The notes under the pieces are model-generated. The model worked only from the letters and a program-made list of their open reading frames with translations. It made no database searches and had not been told where the DNA came from. A stretch of 64,000 bases of DNA from Marinobacter salexigens (GTDB lineage: Bacteria > Pseudomonadota > Gammaproteobacteria > Pseudomonadales > Oleiphilaceae), in assembly GCF_018860765.1 (NCBI RefSeq), contig NZ_JAHKPV010000001.1, positions 305,704 through 369,703 of the forward strand, written 5' to 3'. Shown piece after piece: positions 38,934 through 48,550 of the stretch; the stretch's first letter is position 1, and each line of letters begins with the position of its first letter. Both the position numbers and the translations under genes were made by a program.

Positions 38934-40667
38934 TTAGGCGGCATCTTTTAATGGGCCCTGGTTACCCGTGAGCGCCTGCCAGGCTTCGTATGTGCTGAGG
39001 AATACCTGCCCCCCCAGATGCGAAAGAAACTCTGTGCGCTTCAAGCGATCCATTACCGGCCCTTTCACCTCGGAAAGGTGTAGCCGAACCCCGGCATCCT
39101 TCAGTCGTTCATTTATGGCCTCCAGACTTTCTAGGGCCGACGCATCCACTAGGTTAACCGCCGGGCATACCAGCACCAACTCTTTCAGTTCCGGCTCGCA
39201 GGCAGCCAAATCCATCACCGCCTCTTCCAGAAAGCGTGCGTTCGCAAAATACAGGCTTTCATCAACCCGCAAAAAGGTGACTTTCGGACACAGCTCAACC
39301 TTGTGCCTCAGAACATTGCGGAAGTGCTCCGTACCCGGAACCCTACCAACAACCGCGCTGTGAGGCCGGCTAGTGCGATAAAGAAATAGCCCTATGGAAA
39401 GCAATACCCCAGCAATAATGCCAGCCTCCACACTGTGCACAAGCGTCAGCACGATGGTTGCCAGCATGGCTCCAAAATCAGTACGGGAATAACGCCAAGT
39501 ACGGCCCAGTGCGGGCAGGTCAATCAGTGTTGCCACGGCAACAATAATAGTTGCAGCAAGAGTGGCTTGCGGCAAAAACGCAATCGCGGGCGTCAAAAAC
39601 AAGGTTGCCAAAGCAATCCCGACAGCGGCATAGGCACCCGCAGCTGGCGTCTCCGCACCCGCATCAAAGTTAACCACAGAGCGGGAGAATCCCCCGGTTA
39701 CCGGCATACCGCCTGATAAGCCCGCACCCAGATTGGCTGTACCTAAGCCAATCAACTCTTGATCCGGGTCGATTTTCTGGCGCCGTTTAGCCGCCAAGGT
39801 CTGCCCCACAGAAACCGACTCCACAAAACCCACCACGCTGATCAATAAGGCGCTGACTGCCAGCTGCTGCCATAGCCCCAAATCCATGGAAGGCATGGTT
39901 AATTCAGGGAGTCCCGCAGGCACAACTCCGACCAATCGAACGCCTTGGGTATCAAGCTGGAGCAACCAGGCAACCAGCGTGGTTATTACTATCGCAAGAA
40001 TCGGTGCAGTTTTGGTAAGGATATCCGCCAGCCGGGAACCCACACCTGAACGGATCAGCAGGGGCTTTAAGTGCTTGCGGGCAAAGACAAGAAATAGCAA
40101 AGCTCCGGAGCCAATCAACAGGGTTGGTACATTGGTATCGCCCAACGACACAACCAGCGATTGACCGATGGTCAACAGGTTCTGGCCAGACGCTTGTATA
40201 CCAAAGATATGCTTTAGCTGGCTGGCGGCGATCACTATTCCAGACGCAGTGATAAAACCGGAGATCACCGGATGGCTAAGAAAATTGGCAAGAAACCCCA
40301 GTCGAAAAACGCCCATCATGGTGAGCATCAACCCAGACATTACAGCCAGCAGTATGGCGCCAGCAACGTATTCCGGGCTTCCAGCCTCAGCCAGAGGCGC
40401 CAGAGCGGCAGCGGTCATCAGGGAGACTACCGCCACGGGGCCCACTGAAAGCGTGCGGCTTGTGCCAAAGAGTGCGTAGAGGATCAGGGGTAGAATGCTG
40501 GCATATAAACCTATATGCGCAGGCAAGCCTGCCAGCAAAGCGTAAGCCAGAGATTGAGGAATCAGCATCACGGTTACAATAACCGCTGCCACCATGTCGC
40601 TGGTGGCTTGGCTACGCCCATACTCTGGCGCCCATTGAAGAATCGGCAAATAGCGTTTGAAGTTCAT
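38934..40667 (-). CDS. SulP-family anion transporter with STAS domain
   Basis: The protein has 577 residues. About ten to twelve membrane segments carry the family signature PQSLAYALLAGLPAHIGLYAS and a TANLGAGLSGGMPVTGGFSRS motif. The C-terminal STAS domain covers about 440-560. The family moves sulfate, bicarbonate or other anions. It starts 7 bp after the metallo-hydrolase gene upstream, so the two share a transcript. The pairing suggests it handles sulfite or sulfate from sulfide oxidation, which is an inference. Confidence 0.9.
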   Translation of the reverse strand: MNFKRYLPILQWAPEYGRSQATSDMVAAVIVTVMLIPQSLAYALLAGLPAHIGLYASILPLILYALFGTSRTLSVGPVAVVSLMTAAALAPLAEAGSPEYVAGAILLAVMSGLMLTMMGVFRLGFLANFLSHPVISGFITASGIVIAASQLKHIFGIQASGQNLLTIGQSLVVSLGDTNVPTLLIGSGALLFLVFARKHLKPLLIRSGVGSRLADILTKTAPILAIVITTLVAWLLQLDTQGVRLVGVVPAGLPELTMPSMDLGLWQQLAVSALLISVVGFVESVSVGQTLAAKRRQKIDPDQELIGLGTANLGAGLSGGMPVTGGFSRSVVNFDAGAETPAAGAYAAVGIALATLFLTPAIAFLPQATLAATIIVAVATLIDLPALGRTWRYSRTDFGAMLATIVLTLVHSVEAGIIAGVLLSIGLFLYRTSRPHSAVVGRVPGTEHFRNVLRHKVELCPKVTFLRVDESLYFANARFLEEAVMDLAACEPELKELVLVCPAVNLVDASALESLEAINERLKDAGVRLHLSEVKGPVMDRLKRTEFLSHLGGQVFLSTYEAWQALTGNQGPLKDAA

Positions 40668-40674
40668 TCCGCGC

Positions 40675-41550
40675 TCAGAACAAGTTGACCGGAATCTTCA
40701 GGTACACCTGACCGTTATCCTCTGCTGGCGGCATTTCACCCGCCCGCATGTTGACCTGCACCGACGGTAGAATCAGCCGGGGCATGTCAAGGGTGGCATC
40801 GCGCTCGGTGCGCATCTTCACAAACTCATCTTCGCTAACGCCATCGTGTACGTGAACATTGGCCTCACGCTGCTCTGCGACGGTTGTTTGGTGCACATAC
40901 TCGTCCCGGCCCGGGGCTTTGTAATCATGGCATAGGAAAATGCGGGTTTCGGAAGGCAGCGACAGCACCTTGCGAATCGACTGGTATAGCACACGGGCGT
41001 CGCCACCGGGGAAGTCGCATCGTGCGGTTCCATAATCCGGCATAAACAAAGTGTCGCCCACAAAAGCCGCATCACCAATCACATAGGTAAGGCAGGCAGG
41101 CGTATGGCCCGGAGTGTGCATTACCTGACACTCAAGGCCGCCAACGATAAAAGTGTCGCCTTCCCGGAATAGGCGATCAAACTGGCTACCATCGCGGGCG
41201 AACTCTGTACCCGCATTAAAAGCTTTACCAAAAATCTCCTGTACATCCCGTATGTGGGCGCCAATACCGGTTTTGCCTCCAAGTGTCTCGTGAAGATAGG
41301 GCGCAGCAGATAAGTGGTCCGCATGAACGTGGGTTTCCAGAATCCACTCAACCTTCAAATCATTGGCGCGCACGTACTCAATAATCTCATCGGCAGAGCG
41401 CACATCGGTAGTGCCTGCGGCGTAATCAAAATCGAGCACAGAATCAAGAATAGCGCAGGCCTGACTAGCAGGGTCGCGGACCACGTAACTGAAGGTATTG
41501 GTGGGTTCGTCAAAAAAATGCTGAACGATCGGGTTACTCACGATATTCAC
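40675..41550 (-). CDS. Metallo-beta-lactamase-fold hydrolase, persulfide dioxygenase-like
   Basis: The protein has 291 residues. The metal-binding HxHxDH is His74, His76, Asp78 and His79 in ETHVHADHLSA, with a second site in MHTPGHTPACL and GDTLF. The length and the DYGTARCDFPGGDA segment match the persulfide dioxygenase/Blh-type group that oxidises glutathione persulfide to sulfite. No rhodanese domain is fused. A palindrome lies upstream, where BigR-type repressors act in relatives. The glyoxalase II alternative is less likely given the PDYGTARCDFPGG segment. Confidence 0.82.
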   Translation of the reverse strand: MNIVSNPIVQHFFDEPTNTFSYVVRDPASQACAILDSVLDFDYAAGTTDVRSADEIIEYVRANDLKVEWILETHVHADHLSAAPYLHETLGGKTGIGAHIRDVQEIFGKAFNAGTEFARDGSQFDRLFREGDTFIVGGLECQVMHTPGHTPACLTYVIGDAAFVGDTLFMPDYGTARCDFPGGDARVLYQSIRKVLSLPSETRIFLCHDYKAPGRDEYVHQTTVAEQREANVHVHDGVSEDEFVKMRTERDATLDMPRLILPSVQVNMRAGEMPPAEDNGQVYLKIPVNLF

Positions 41551-41567
41551 CTCCGTTGGGGTGGACT

Positions 41568-41586
41568 CTTAGGATTCAATTCTAAG
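41568..41586. promoter_or_regulatory. Palindrome upstream of the persulfide dioxygenase-like gene
   Basis: CTTAGGATTCAATTCTAAG has 9-base arms with one mismatch around a single central base. It lies 18 bases upstream of the gene start, between it and the stop of the GGEEF gene. A redox- or sulfide-responsive repressor could bind here. No such regulator gene adjoins. Confidence 0.45.
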
Positions 41587-41625
41587 GATATACCAAAACA
41601 GAATATAAGGTGAAATGCTCTTTTC

Positions 41626-43134
41626 TTATATGCGCGATACCCCTGATGCATCAACAATGCAGTCGCGCCCCGCCTGTTTTGCGGCATACAGCCTCTCGTC
41701 CGCCAACCCGATAATGGGATCAGGCGAATCTGGGGCGCCTCCCAGATCTTCAATACCGGCCACGCCCGCACTCACCGTCAGCGGTAGCCTCTGGCCTTTA
41801 AAAACGAAATCGTGACTGCGGACTGCACTGATAATGCGTTCTACGGTGAGGCGCACATCCAAGGGACCTATGCCACTGAACGCAACCACAAATTCCTCAC
41901 CACCAAATCTCGCTACCACATCAACCCCTCGGGTTTGCTCCAGAAGAATGTCGGCAAACGCACGCAAGCACACATCCCCACCCAGGTGGCCAATAGAATC
42001 GTTGATACGTTTGAACCGGTCCAGGTCGAACATAGCGAGTGTGAAAGGTTCTCTATATCGATTAGCGCGGCTCAGCATTTCATCAAGCCTTGGCATCAGA
42101 TAGCGGCGATTGTGCAGGGCAGTCAGGGGATCACGAATAGATTGATTAAGCAGCTCACTCTCAAGCCGGTTGCGCTCAAGTGCCCCGGAGATAAGGCCAG
42201 ACACGATAATAAGGAGATCCGCCTGATCTTCACGCCAAGCGCGCTTACGCAGGGAGTCCACCCCAAAGAAGCCGGATACTACGCCACCAACACGAACCGG
42301 AACACAGAACATTGAACAAACACCCTGCTCTTCCAACATGGTGCGTTCTGGACCAACTGGAATCTGCTCAATTCCGGGCACAAACACAACCCGGTTGCCA
42401 CTCACCATCTCGTCGATCTTGCGTTGCCACCACTCAAAATCATCCGTCGGTACACGGCGCTGGCTGTTAATCAGCGGCTGCACACCAGCTGCGCACCATT
42501 CGTGGGTGTTATCCATAACACAGTAATCCGACGAGAACTCATACAAATAGGCCCGATCCACCGCGAAAAACTCGCCGATGGCTTTCAACAACTCGCAAAT
42601 GCACTCATCAATGGTACCAAAGGCATGGTTAATGAACTGGGTCGACAGTCTGGAAATCACCTTCTGAAAATCAGCCTGAAAGGCCGACTCTGCCTCGCGT
42701 TCTCTCAGCAAGTGCTCAAGCTCTTTGTAGTGCTGGATGTTATGAAACTGGCCGTACCAGACCGTGCTCCCATCCATTTGGCGTTCCGGTGCCGCATGGG
42801 CTTCAAACCATTCATAGTGGCCGGCATTCACTCTCACGCGAGCCTGACACCGCCAGAGTGTGAGAGCTCTGAGGGAAGCCTCAATACTGGCCTTAACACC
42901 TTCGGCATCCTCCGGGTGAACCGCAGAAAACACCATGCCGGCATTTCTGCGTAAAACAGCGGGATCAATCCCCAGAATGCTGTAGACCTGATCGCTGACA
43001 AACAGGTAGCGATGGGACGCCCTATCGGCACTCAGCCAATAGGTAAAGAGAACACCGGGAATACCCAAAGCCAACTTTCGGAAAAAAAAATCAGAGTCCG
43101 TATAACTCGGCCCTAGGCCGGACTGTTCTGCCAT
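41626..43134 (-). CDS. PAS-GAF-GGEEF diguanylate cyclase
   Basis: The protein has 502 residues. A PAS domain (about 25-145) and a GAF domain (about 165-325) sense a signal. The C-terminal cyclase domain carries the active GGEEF at residues 411-415 and a canonical inhibitory RGVD at 402-405, exactly five residues before it. It lacks an EAL domain and membrane segments. It makes c-di-GMP from two GTP and should be subject to product inhibition. It lies upstream of the sulfur operon on the same strand but probably has its own promoter. Confidence 0.93.
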   Translation of the reverse strand: MAEQSGLGPSYTDSDFFFRKLALGIPGVLFTYWLSADRASHRYLFVSDQVYSILGIDPAVLRRNAGMVFSAVHPEDAEGVKASIEASLRALTLWRCQARVRVNAGHYEWFEAHAAPERQMDGSTVWYGQFHNIQHYKELEHLLREREAESAFQADFQKVISRLSTQFINHAFGTIDECICELLKAIGEFFAVDRAYLYEFSSDYCVMDNTHEWCAAGVQPLINSQRRVPTDDFEWWQRKIDEMVSGNRVVFVPGIEQIPVGPERTMLEEQGVCSMFCVPVRVGGVVSGFFGVDSLRKRAWREDQADLLIIVSGLISGALERNRLESELLNQSIRDPLTALHNRRYLMPRLDEMLSRANRYREPFTLAMFDLDRFKRINDSIGHLGGDVCLRAFADILLEQTRGVDVVARFGGEEFVVAFSGIGPLDVRLTVERIISAVRSHDFVFKGQRLPLTVSAGVAGIEDLGGAPDSPDPIIGLADERLYAAKQAGRDCIVDASGVSRI

Positions 43135-43263
43135 GAACTACTCGCACTTCAGGCGTGAATCAGGATGCTCTTAATAAGAATAGTCCAAAGTGCCATGCGC
43201 AGCTATTTTAGAACCGGGATCCGACGCCAGAGCTATCGATTGAAAGTGACTATAGCACTAATT

Positions 43264-43279
43264 GGAATATGGTTATTCC
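43264..43279. promoter_or_regulatory. Short palindrome upstream of the peroxiredoxin gene
   Basis: GGAATA and TATTCC are exact inverted copies with a 4-base spacer, about 58 bases before the start. It sits in a 202-bp intergenic region with no other gene. It may be an operator for a peroxide- or redox-responsive regulator, but the match is short. Confidence 0.35.
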
Positions 43280-43336
43280 TTTAGGTGATTCTGTATCGTA
43301 TAGTGATTTCATCATCAACAGCCAAGGAGCTCTAAC

Positions 43337-43990
43337 ATGGAACAACCCCACAACCCCGTATTTGGTTTACCACGCCTGAACGAACGCGCTCCGGATTTTA
43401 ATGCCCCGACCACAGACGGCATGAAGAATCTGGACAGTTATAAAGGAAAGTGGCTGGTTCTTTTCTCACATCCGGCAGACTTTACACCCGTCTGTACTAC
43501 TGAATTCATGGCCTTCGCCAAAATGGCTCCGGAATTCAACAAGCGCAACTGCGAACTGCTGGGCTTGTCCATCGACAGCCATCACTCGCACATTGCCTGG
43601 ATGCGTAACATCAAGGAAAAATTCGGCATCGAGATACCCTTCCCGATTATCGCCGACCTTAAAATGGATGTTGCCCGCGCTTACGGCATGATTCATCCGG
43701 GTGCAGCCGATACCTCGGCAGTGCGCGCAACGTTCATGATTGACCCGAATGGTGTACTGCGGGCGATGGTGTATTACCCGATGAGCAACGGTCGCTCGAT
43801 TCCCGAGTTCCTGCGGCTACTGGATGCCCTTCAGGCCAGTGATGAGCACGGCATTGCCACTCCTGAAGGCTGGCAACCGGGCGATCGCGTGATCGTACCG
43901 CCTGCGGCCACAGCAGCAGAAGCAGACGCTCGAGTGAAGTCTGGAGAGTACGACTGCAAAGACTTCTACTTCTGCACCAAAGAGTTATAA
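43337..43990 (+). CDS. Peroxiredoxin, Prx6-like group with C-terminal Cys pair
   Basis: The protein has 217 residues. The peroxidatic cysteine is Cys53 in HPADFTPVCTTEFM. The length and the C-terminal arm match the Prx6-like group rather than the 190-residue AhpC type. Two further cysteines, Cys207 and Cys213 in YDCKDFYFCTKEL, resemble those of archaeal members that form a resolving disulfide. It reduces hydrogen peroxide and organic peroxides in the cytosol. AAGGAG precedes the ATG. A strong hairpin follows the gene. Confidence 0.92.
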   Translation: MEQPHNPVFGLPRLNERAPDFNAPTTDGMKNLDSYKGKWLVLFSHPADFTPVCTTEFMAFAKMAPEFNKRNCELLGLSIDSHHSHIAWMRNIKEKFGIEIPFPIIADLKMDVARAYGMIHPGAADTSAVRATFMIDPNGVLRAMVYYPMSNGRSIPEFLRLLDALQASDEHGIATPEGWQPGDRVIVPPAATAAEADARVKSGEYDCKDFYFCTKEL

Positions 43991-44062
43991 GTCTTTTAAA
44001 AGACTGGAAAGAGCGTTCTGATCGCTTAAGGAATACCATGGTGCCGAATACGCCGTATTCGG
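43990..44062 (+). terminator. Palindrome and hairpin after the peroxiredoxin gene
   Basis: AGTCTTTTAAAAGACT (43990-44005) is a perfect palindrome starting at the last base of the stop codon. A second hairpin, CCGAATAC-GCC-GTATTCGG (44044-44062), lies within longer imperfect arms. A T-rich stretch follows at 44072-44080. Together they probably end the peroxiredoxin transcript before cobS. Confidence 0.55.
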
Positions 44063-44098
44063 TATCATGGGTTCTTATTTTGGCAACCGGAGCCGGCC

Positions 44099-44908
44099 GT
44101 GACGGACCGCACCCCGCAATCTGATTCTACCCCCTCAGCATTCGAACCATCACATCATTCACCACTTTCACATGAATGGCAGGCATTCTGGCTGGCCGTT
44201 GGCTTTCTCACCCGCATTCCAATGCTCGTACACATCGATTATTCCCAGAAGCTGATGAACCAGTGCAGTATGTATTTTCCATTGGTAGGCCTTTTGCTGG
44301 GCACTTTGTATGCAGGTTTATTTGCACTGTTTAGTTTGGCTTGGAGCCCGCTGGTGTGTGTGCTGCTGGTACTGTGCTTTCACCTGTTTATTTCCGGCGC
44401 CTTTCATGAAGACGGTCTTGCCGACAGCGTAGATGCACTAGGCGGCGGTTATACCGTAGAGAAACGCTTGGAGATCATGAAAGACAGCCGCATTGGCACT
44501 TACGGCACCGTGGCTTTGGTGATGGCTCTGGGCCTGAAAGCCGCTCTACTGATGGACGCCCAAAGCATCTGGCTTGCACTGCTGGTGGCGCCTGCGATTT
44601 GTAGGCTTACACCCTTACTGCTGATGGTATTTCTACCCTATGTAACCGACCCGGATAAAAGTAAAAGCAAGCCGGTTGCGGAGGGGTTTTCGCGCATTCG
44701 TTTATGGATAAGCTGCGGGTTTACCGCTCTGGTCGCGGTTGTTTTCAGCCTGTGGTTACCGGGGCTGTGGCTGGCCGCAGCTACCGCAATCATTGCCGTG
44801 GCAGGGCTTTGGGGCTGGTATCTGCAACGGCAATTAGGCGGCTATACCGGTGATGCACTGGGCGCCAGTGTGGTGTTTTGTGAGTTGGTGTTTTTGCTTG
44901 GCATCTAA
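44099..44908 (+). CDS. cobS: Adenosylcobinamide-GDP ribazoletransferase
   Basis: The protein has 269 residues with several membrane segments. It joins adenosylcobinamide-GDP to alpha-ribazole, completing the cobalamin lower loop at the inner membrane. The signature GAFHEDGLADSVDALGGGYT and the following KRLEIMKDSRIGTYG are diagnostic. The start is GTG. It is 13 kb from the other cobalamin genes and has no cobU or cobT beside it. The frame ends 3 bp before the convergent glycosylase gene. Confidence 0.93.
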   Translation: MTDRTPQSDSTPSAFEPSHHSPLSHEWQAFWLAVGFLTRIPMLVHIDYSQKLMNQCSMYFPLVGLLLGTLYAGLFALFSLAWSPLVCVLLVLCFHLFISGAFHEDGLADSVDALGGGYTVEKRLEIMKDSRIGTYGTVALVMALGLKAALLMDAQSIWLALLVAPAICRLTPLLLMVFLPYVTDPDKSKSKPVAEGFSRIRLWISCGFTALVAVVFSLWLPGLWLAAATAIIAVAGLWGWYLQRQLGGYTGDALGASVVFCELVFLLGI

Positions 44909-44911
44909 TCC

Positions 44912-45580
44912 TTAATTTTCCACCGAAAACGATAGTATCCGCGATAACTGACTGTAGGGCAGGCCCGTTTCCAGATGCCAAGCGGTAAACGCCGCCTGCG
45001 CCTGCTGCAACCCTTTCTTGCTCATTGGCGAAGCATCCAAAAGTTTGGCGTGGCGTAGGCCGGAAACAACATCGCGGGACAGGATAAAGCCATCCCAGCC
45101 AACCATGCGCAAAAAATACTGCGCGCTGGTGCCTCCCAAGCGAGAACCGTTGCGTTTTAGCCAAAGCAGTAACCCCACTTGGTCTTCCGAAGACCACTTC
45201 TTCAAGAATGCCCCAAAGCTACCGTACTCCCGCGCTGCATCCATAATCATGCGGGCATTCTCTGGAACTGTGCGTATTTTCTGCATGTTGCGCACAATCC
45301 TCTCATCCCGAGCCAGCTCCTCCAGAACATCCGGCGGCACCTGCTGCCAGTAGGCAGGCACAAAACCATGAAAAGCCGCCTCGAAACCCGGCCATTTGTT
45401 GTCTATTACTCGCCACACAAAGCCAGCTTTAAATACACAACGAGTGATTTCCGAGAGATAGCGGTCGTCTGTTCGTTGCTCGAGCTCTATGGCTGGCGGT
45501 ATTTTTGGCAGTAGGGTATTCAGTTGTTCGAGGCCGCCTTTGCGTGCAATGGCACGCTCATGAATATCTGAAAAACGCAT
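44912..45580 (-). CDS. DNA-3-methyladenine glycosylase I-like protein
   Basis: The protein has 222 residues. The region EITRCVFKAGFVWRVIDNKW, followed by RDERIVRNMQKIRTVPENARM, aligns with the Tag family, which removes 3-methyladenine from DNA. It lacks the N-terminal Cys that helps bind zinc in E. coli Tag, and the usual C-terminal His/Cys ligands are not obvious. It may be a diverged subgroup, and activity on methyladenine is not certain. It is convergent with cobS, with only 3 bp between. Confidence 0.75.
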   Translation of the reverse strand: MRFSDIHERAIARKGGLEQLNTLLPKIPPAIELEQRTDDRYLSEITRCVFKAGFVWRVIDNKWPGFEAAFHGFVPAYWQQVPPDVLEELARDERIVRNMQKIRTVPENARMIMDAAREYGSFGAFLKKWSSEDQVGLLLWLKRNGSRLGGTSAQYFLRMVGWDGFILSRDVVSGLRHAKLLDASPMSKKGLQQAQAAFTAWHLETGLPYSQLSRILSFSVEN

Positions 45581-45617
45581 AATTTCTCATCTTTGAATCA
45601 TTGATATTTGTCTAAAA

Positions 45618-45646
45618 ATTAATGTCACACATGTATTAATAGTGAC
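45618..45646. promoter_or_regulatory. Inverted repeats upstream of arcD
   Basis: ATTAAT occurs at 45618-45623 and 45635-45640, and GTCAC (45624-45628) is mirrored by GTGAC (45642-45646). A weak Anr-like TTGAT lies at 45600-45604. The 223-bp region between the glycosylase and arcD genes holds no gene and must contain the arc promoter. Which regulator binds is not clear. Confidence 0.35.
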
Positions 45647-45803
45647 CTAACTCAATTCATGTTGTCGCGGCTGGTCTATCCTAAAACTAGTCATTGGAAA
45701 ACCGTGCTCATTTCTGGCTGAAAAGAGCAAAACGGTCGCAGCCGGGATTGAGACTTTTCGTTGGCTCTAAATAGCTGCCGATGTTGATTATAGGAGAAAC
45801 GCT

Positions 45804-47288
45804 GTGAATGATAGCAATAGCTCCCCGACCCCTCCCGCTGATAAGTCTCTGGACAACCCACCAACCAACCTTGAGCAGGATTTGGCCACACGGTTCCCCA
45901 CCGCCTACACCATTCTGTTTCTGCTGATTATATTTGTTGCGGCGCTAACCTGGATGATACCTGCAGGTCAGTACGATCGGGCGATGAACGAAGACGTCGG
46001 TCGCGAAGTAGCCGTTCCCGGCACCTACCAGACAGTGGACCCAAATCCTCAGGGTTTTATGGAGGTGATGCTCGCACCCACAGCCGGGTTTTATGATCCG
46101 GACAGTTACGTAGCCAACGCTATTGATGTTGCCCTGTTCGTACTTTTCCTAGGCGGCTTCCTCGGGGTAATGAACGCCACAGGGGCCATTGATACCGGGA
46201 TACGCAGCGCCATGCGACACCTCAAAGGCCATGAAGTCTGGATGATCCCGATATTGATGACCCTATTTGCCATTGGCGGCACAACCTATGGTATGGCCGA
46301 GGAGACGCTGGCTTTCTATGCCATTTTGATCCCGGTAATGATGGCCGCCGGATACGATGCAGTAACAGGGGTGGCCATCATTCTAGTCGGTGCCGGTATC
46401 GGTGTACTCGGCTCAACCATTAACCCATTCGCCACAGTCATCGCAGCCAACGCGGCTCAAATTCCCTTCACTGACGGCATTGTCGTGCGCTTTATTCTGC
46501 TGATTGGCGGCCTGCTAATTTGCTCGGCTTACGTTATGCGATATGCCATTCGTGTAAAAGCAGATCCTTCTCGTTCGGTTGTTTCCCGGCAATGGGATGC
46601 TCACCGACGGCTTTTTCTGGGCAAGCACGAGAATGAAGTCGATGACTCCACACTAACCAGAACACAAATTGTTGCCCTGCTGATTTTTGCTGCAACCTTT
46701 GTTGTCATGATCTGGGGCGTTTCGTCACAGGGTTGGTGGATGGCCCGTATGGGTGCGCTGTTTTTTGGTGCAGCTATCGTAATCGGGTTTATTGCCCGCC
46801 TTGGCGAGAAGAAACTCACCGGCAGTTTTGTAGACGGTGCACGCGACCTTTTGGGTGTCGCTCTGGTGGTGGGTCTGGCAAGGGGCATTGTGGTGATTAT
46901 GGATCAGGGAATGATTGCAGATACCATTTTGCACAGCGCTGAAACATCCCTCGGCGGTCTGCCGGAACTGGCGTTTATCAACCTGATGTTCTGGATTGAG
47001 ATAGGCATGAGCTTCTTTGTACCCTCTTCATCCGGGCTGGCGGTTCTGTCAATGCCGATTCTGGCGCCGCTTGCTGATTTCGCCAACGTGGGCCGCGACC
47101 TTGTCGTCACAGCCTTCCAGTCTGCCAACGGTCTAGTAAACCTAATCAACCCAACCTTTGCCGTAGTGGTCGGCGGCCTGGCAATTGGCCGTGTGTCCTA
47201 CGACCGCTGGATAGCGTTTATTTGGCCGTTGCTTCTGATTCTTACCATCTTCATTTCGGTGGTTATCAGCGCAGCCGCACTCATTTAA
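45804..47288 (+). CDS. arcD: Arginine/ornithine antiporter-like permease (YfcC/ArcD type)
   Basis: The protein has 494 residues with a short hydrophilic N-terminus and about twelve membrane segments. It belongs to the YfcC/DcuC-like family that includes arginine-ornithine exchangers. Conserved motifs include MTLFAIGGTTYGMAEETLAFY and SFFVPSSSGLAVLSMPI. As the first gene before arcA, argF and arcC it most likely imports arginine in exchange for ornithine. The start is GTG after TAGGAGA. It is not the classic Pseudomonas ArcD family. Confidence 0.85.
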   Translation: MNDSNSSPTPPADKSLDNPPTNLEQDLATRFPTAYTILFLLIIFVAALTWMIPAGQYDRAMNEDVGREVAVPGTYQTVDPNPQGFMEVMLAPTAGFYDPDSYVANAIDVALFVLFLGGFLGVMNATGAIDTGIRSAMRHLKGHEVWMIPILMTLFAIGGTTYGMAEETLAFYAILIPVMMAAGYDAVTGVAIILVGAGIGVLGSTINPFATVIAANAAQIPFTDGIVVRFILLIGGLLICSAYVMRYAIRVKADPSRSVVSRQWDAHRRLFLGKHENEVDDSTLTRTQIVALLIFAATFVVMIWGVSSQGWWMARMGALFFGAAIVIGFIARLGEKKLTGSFVDGARDLLGVALVVGLARGIVVIMDQGMIADTILHSAETSLGGLPELAFINLMFWIEIGMSFFVPSSSGLAVLSMPILAPLADFANVGRDLVVTAFQSANGLVNLINPTFAVVVGGLAIGRVSYDRWIAFIWPLLLILTIFISVVISAAALI

Positions 47289-47302
47289 TGGAGGATTAAA
47301 CC

Positions 47303-48532
47303 ATGTCCGAACACACGCTTGGAGTACATTCAGAAACCGGAAAACTGCGTCAGGTGGTTGTTTGCCGCCCTGGCCTAGCACACCGGAGGCTAACCCCATC
47401 CAACTGCGACGCCCTGTTGTTTGATGACGTTTTCTGGGTGAAGCAAGCCCAAAAAGATCACGACGTGTTCGCTGGCGTGATGCGGGAGCGGGGCGTTGAG
47501 GTTCTTGATGTTAACGAGTTGCTGGCCGAAACCTTGAACATTCCAGAAGCCCGAAAATGGATTCTGGATCATCGGATTACTTGGAACGACATAGGCGTGG
47601 GGATGATTTCTGATCTACGCGCTTGGATGGACGAGTTGTCAGGCAGCAAACTATCGGAATACCTGATTGGCGGGCTTGAAGTAGGAGACCTGCCGTTCGA
47701 CCCTACCGGGCTATTCGGCAATCACTTGGGCCACTACGGCTTCGTACTACCGCCGTTGCCCAACTACCTGTTCACACGAGACAACAGCGCATGGATCTAC
47801 GGCGGTGTAACTCTAAACCCCATGTACTGGGCTGCGCGCCAACCCGAGACCCTGTTGATGGCAGCCGTCTATCGCTTCCACCCGAAATTTGCGGGTAAAG
47901 TGGATGTGCTCTGGGGTGACCCTACGAAAGACCATGGCCTTGCCACACTCGAAGGCGGCGATGTGATGCCCGTGGGCAACGGTGTTGTACTTGTGGGTAT
48001 GGGCGAGCGCTCATCGCCGCAAGCTGTAGGGCAACTGGCGAATGCTATATTCGAAAGAGGCACGGCTGAACGGGTAATTGCCTGTCAGATCCCGAAATCC
48101 CGAACCGCCATGCATTTGGACACCATTTTCACATTCTGCGGCGGCAACGTTGTCACCGCGTTCAAAGAGGTCGCGGATGAAGTAGTCTGCTACGACCTCA
48201 CTCCGGGAACCGGTGATAAGCACTTAGCTTTCCGTCAGGATTCCAGGCCGTTGTTTGATGTGGTTGCAGAAGTACTCGGCTATCAATCTCTGGACGTTGT
48301 CGCAACCGGTGGTAATGACCCAGCCGAACGTGAGCGGGAGCAATGGAACGATGGCAACAATGTGCTGGCGCTAAGCCCAGGAGTCGTTATCGGCTACGAC
48401 CGCAACGACGACACCAACGCAGCATTGGAATCAGCAGGCATTGAAGTGCTGTCTATTCCCGGCGCCGAGCTAGGCCGTGGCCGCGGCGGTGGGCGTTGCA
48501 TGAGCTGCCCCACAATGCGTGACCCCATCTGA
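47303..48532 (+). CDS. arcA: Arginine deiminase
   Basis: The protein has 409 residues. It splits arginine into citrulline and ammonium in the first step of arginine fermentation. Signatures are [13 protein letters not shown] (substrate Asp), the [11 protein letters not shown] loop and the catalytic Cys399 in [13 protein letters not shown]. The length is the usual 406-418. The ATG follows TGGAGGA 8 bases upstream. Spacing to its neighbours is 14 and 18 bp, in line with one transcript. Confidence 0.96.
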   Translation: MSEHTLGVHSETGKLRQVVVCRPGLAHRRLTPSNCDALLFDDVFWVKQAQKDHDVFAGVMRERGVEVLDVNELLAETLNIPEARKWILDHRITWNDIGVGMISDLRAWMDELSGSKLSEYLIGGLEVGDLPFDPTGLFGNHLGHYGFVLPPLPNYLFTRDNSAWIYGGVTLNPMYWAARQPETLLMAAVYRFHPKFAGKVDVLWGDPTKDHGLATLEGGDVMPVGNGVVLVGMGERSSPQAVGQLANAIFERGTAERVIACQIPKSRTAMHLDTIFTFCGGNVVTAFKEVADEVVCYDLTPGTGDKHLAFRQDSRPLFDVVAEVLGYQSLDVVATGGNDPAEREREQWNDGNNVLALSPGVVIGYDRNDDTNAALESAGIEVLSIPGAELGRGRGGGRCMSCPTMRDPI

Positions 48533-48550
48533 CGGTAAAGGATAAAAATC

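Noticed and set aside
41881..42140. CRISPR-like or tandem repeats
   Set aside because: No regularly spaced direct repeats were found here or elsewhere in the window.
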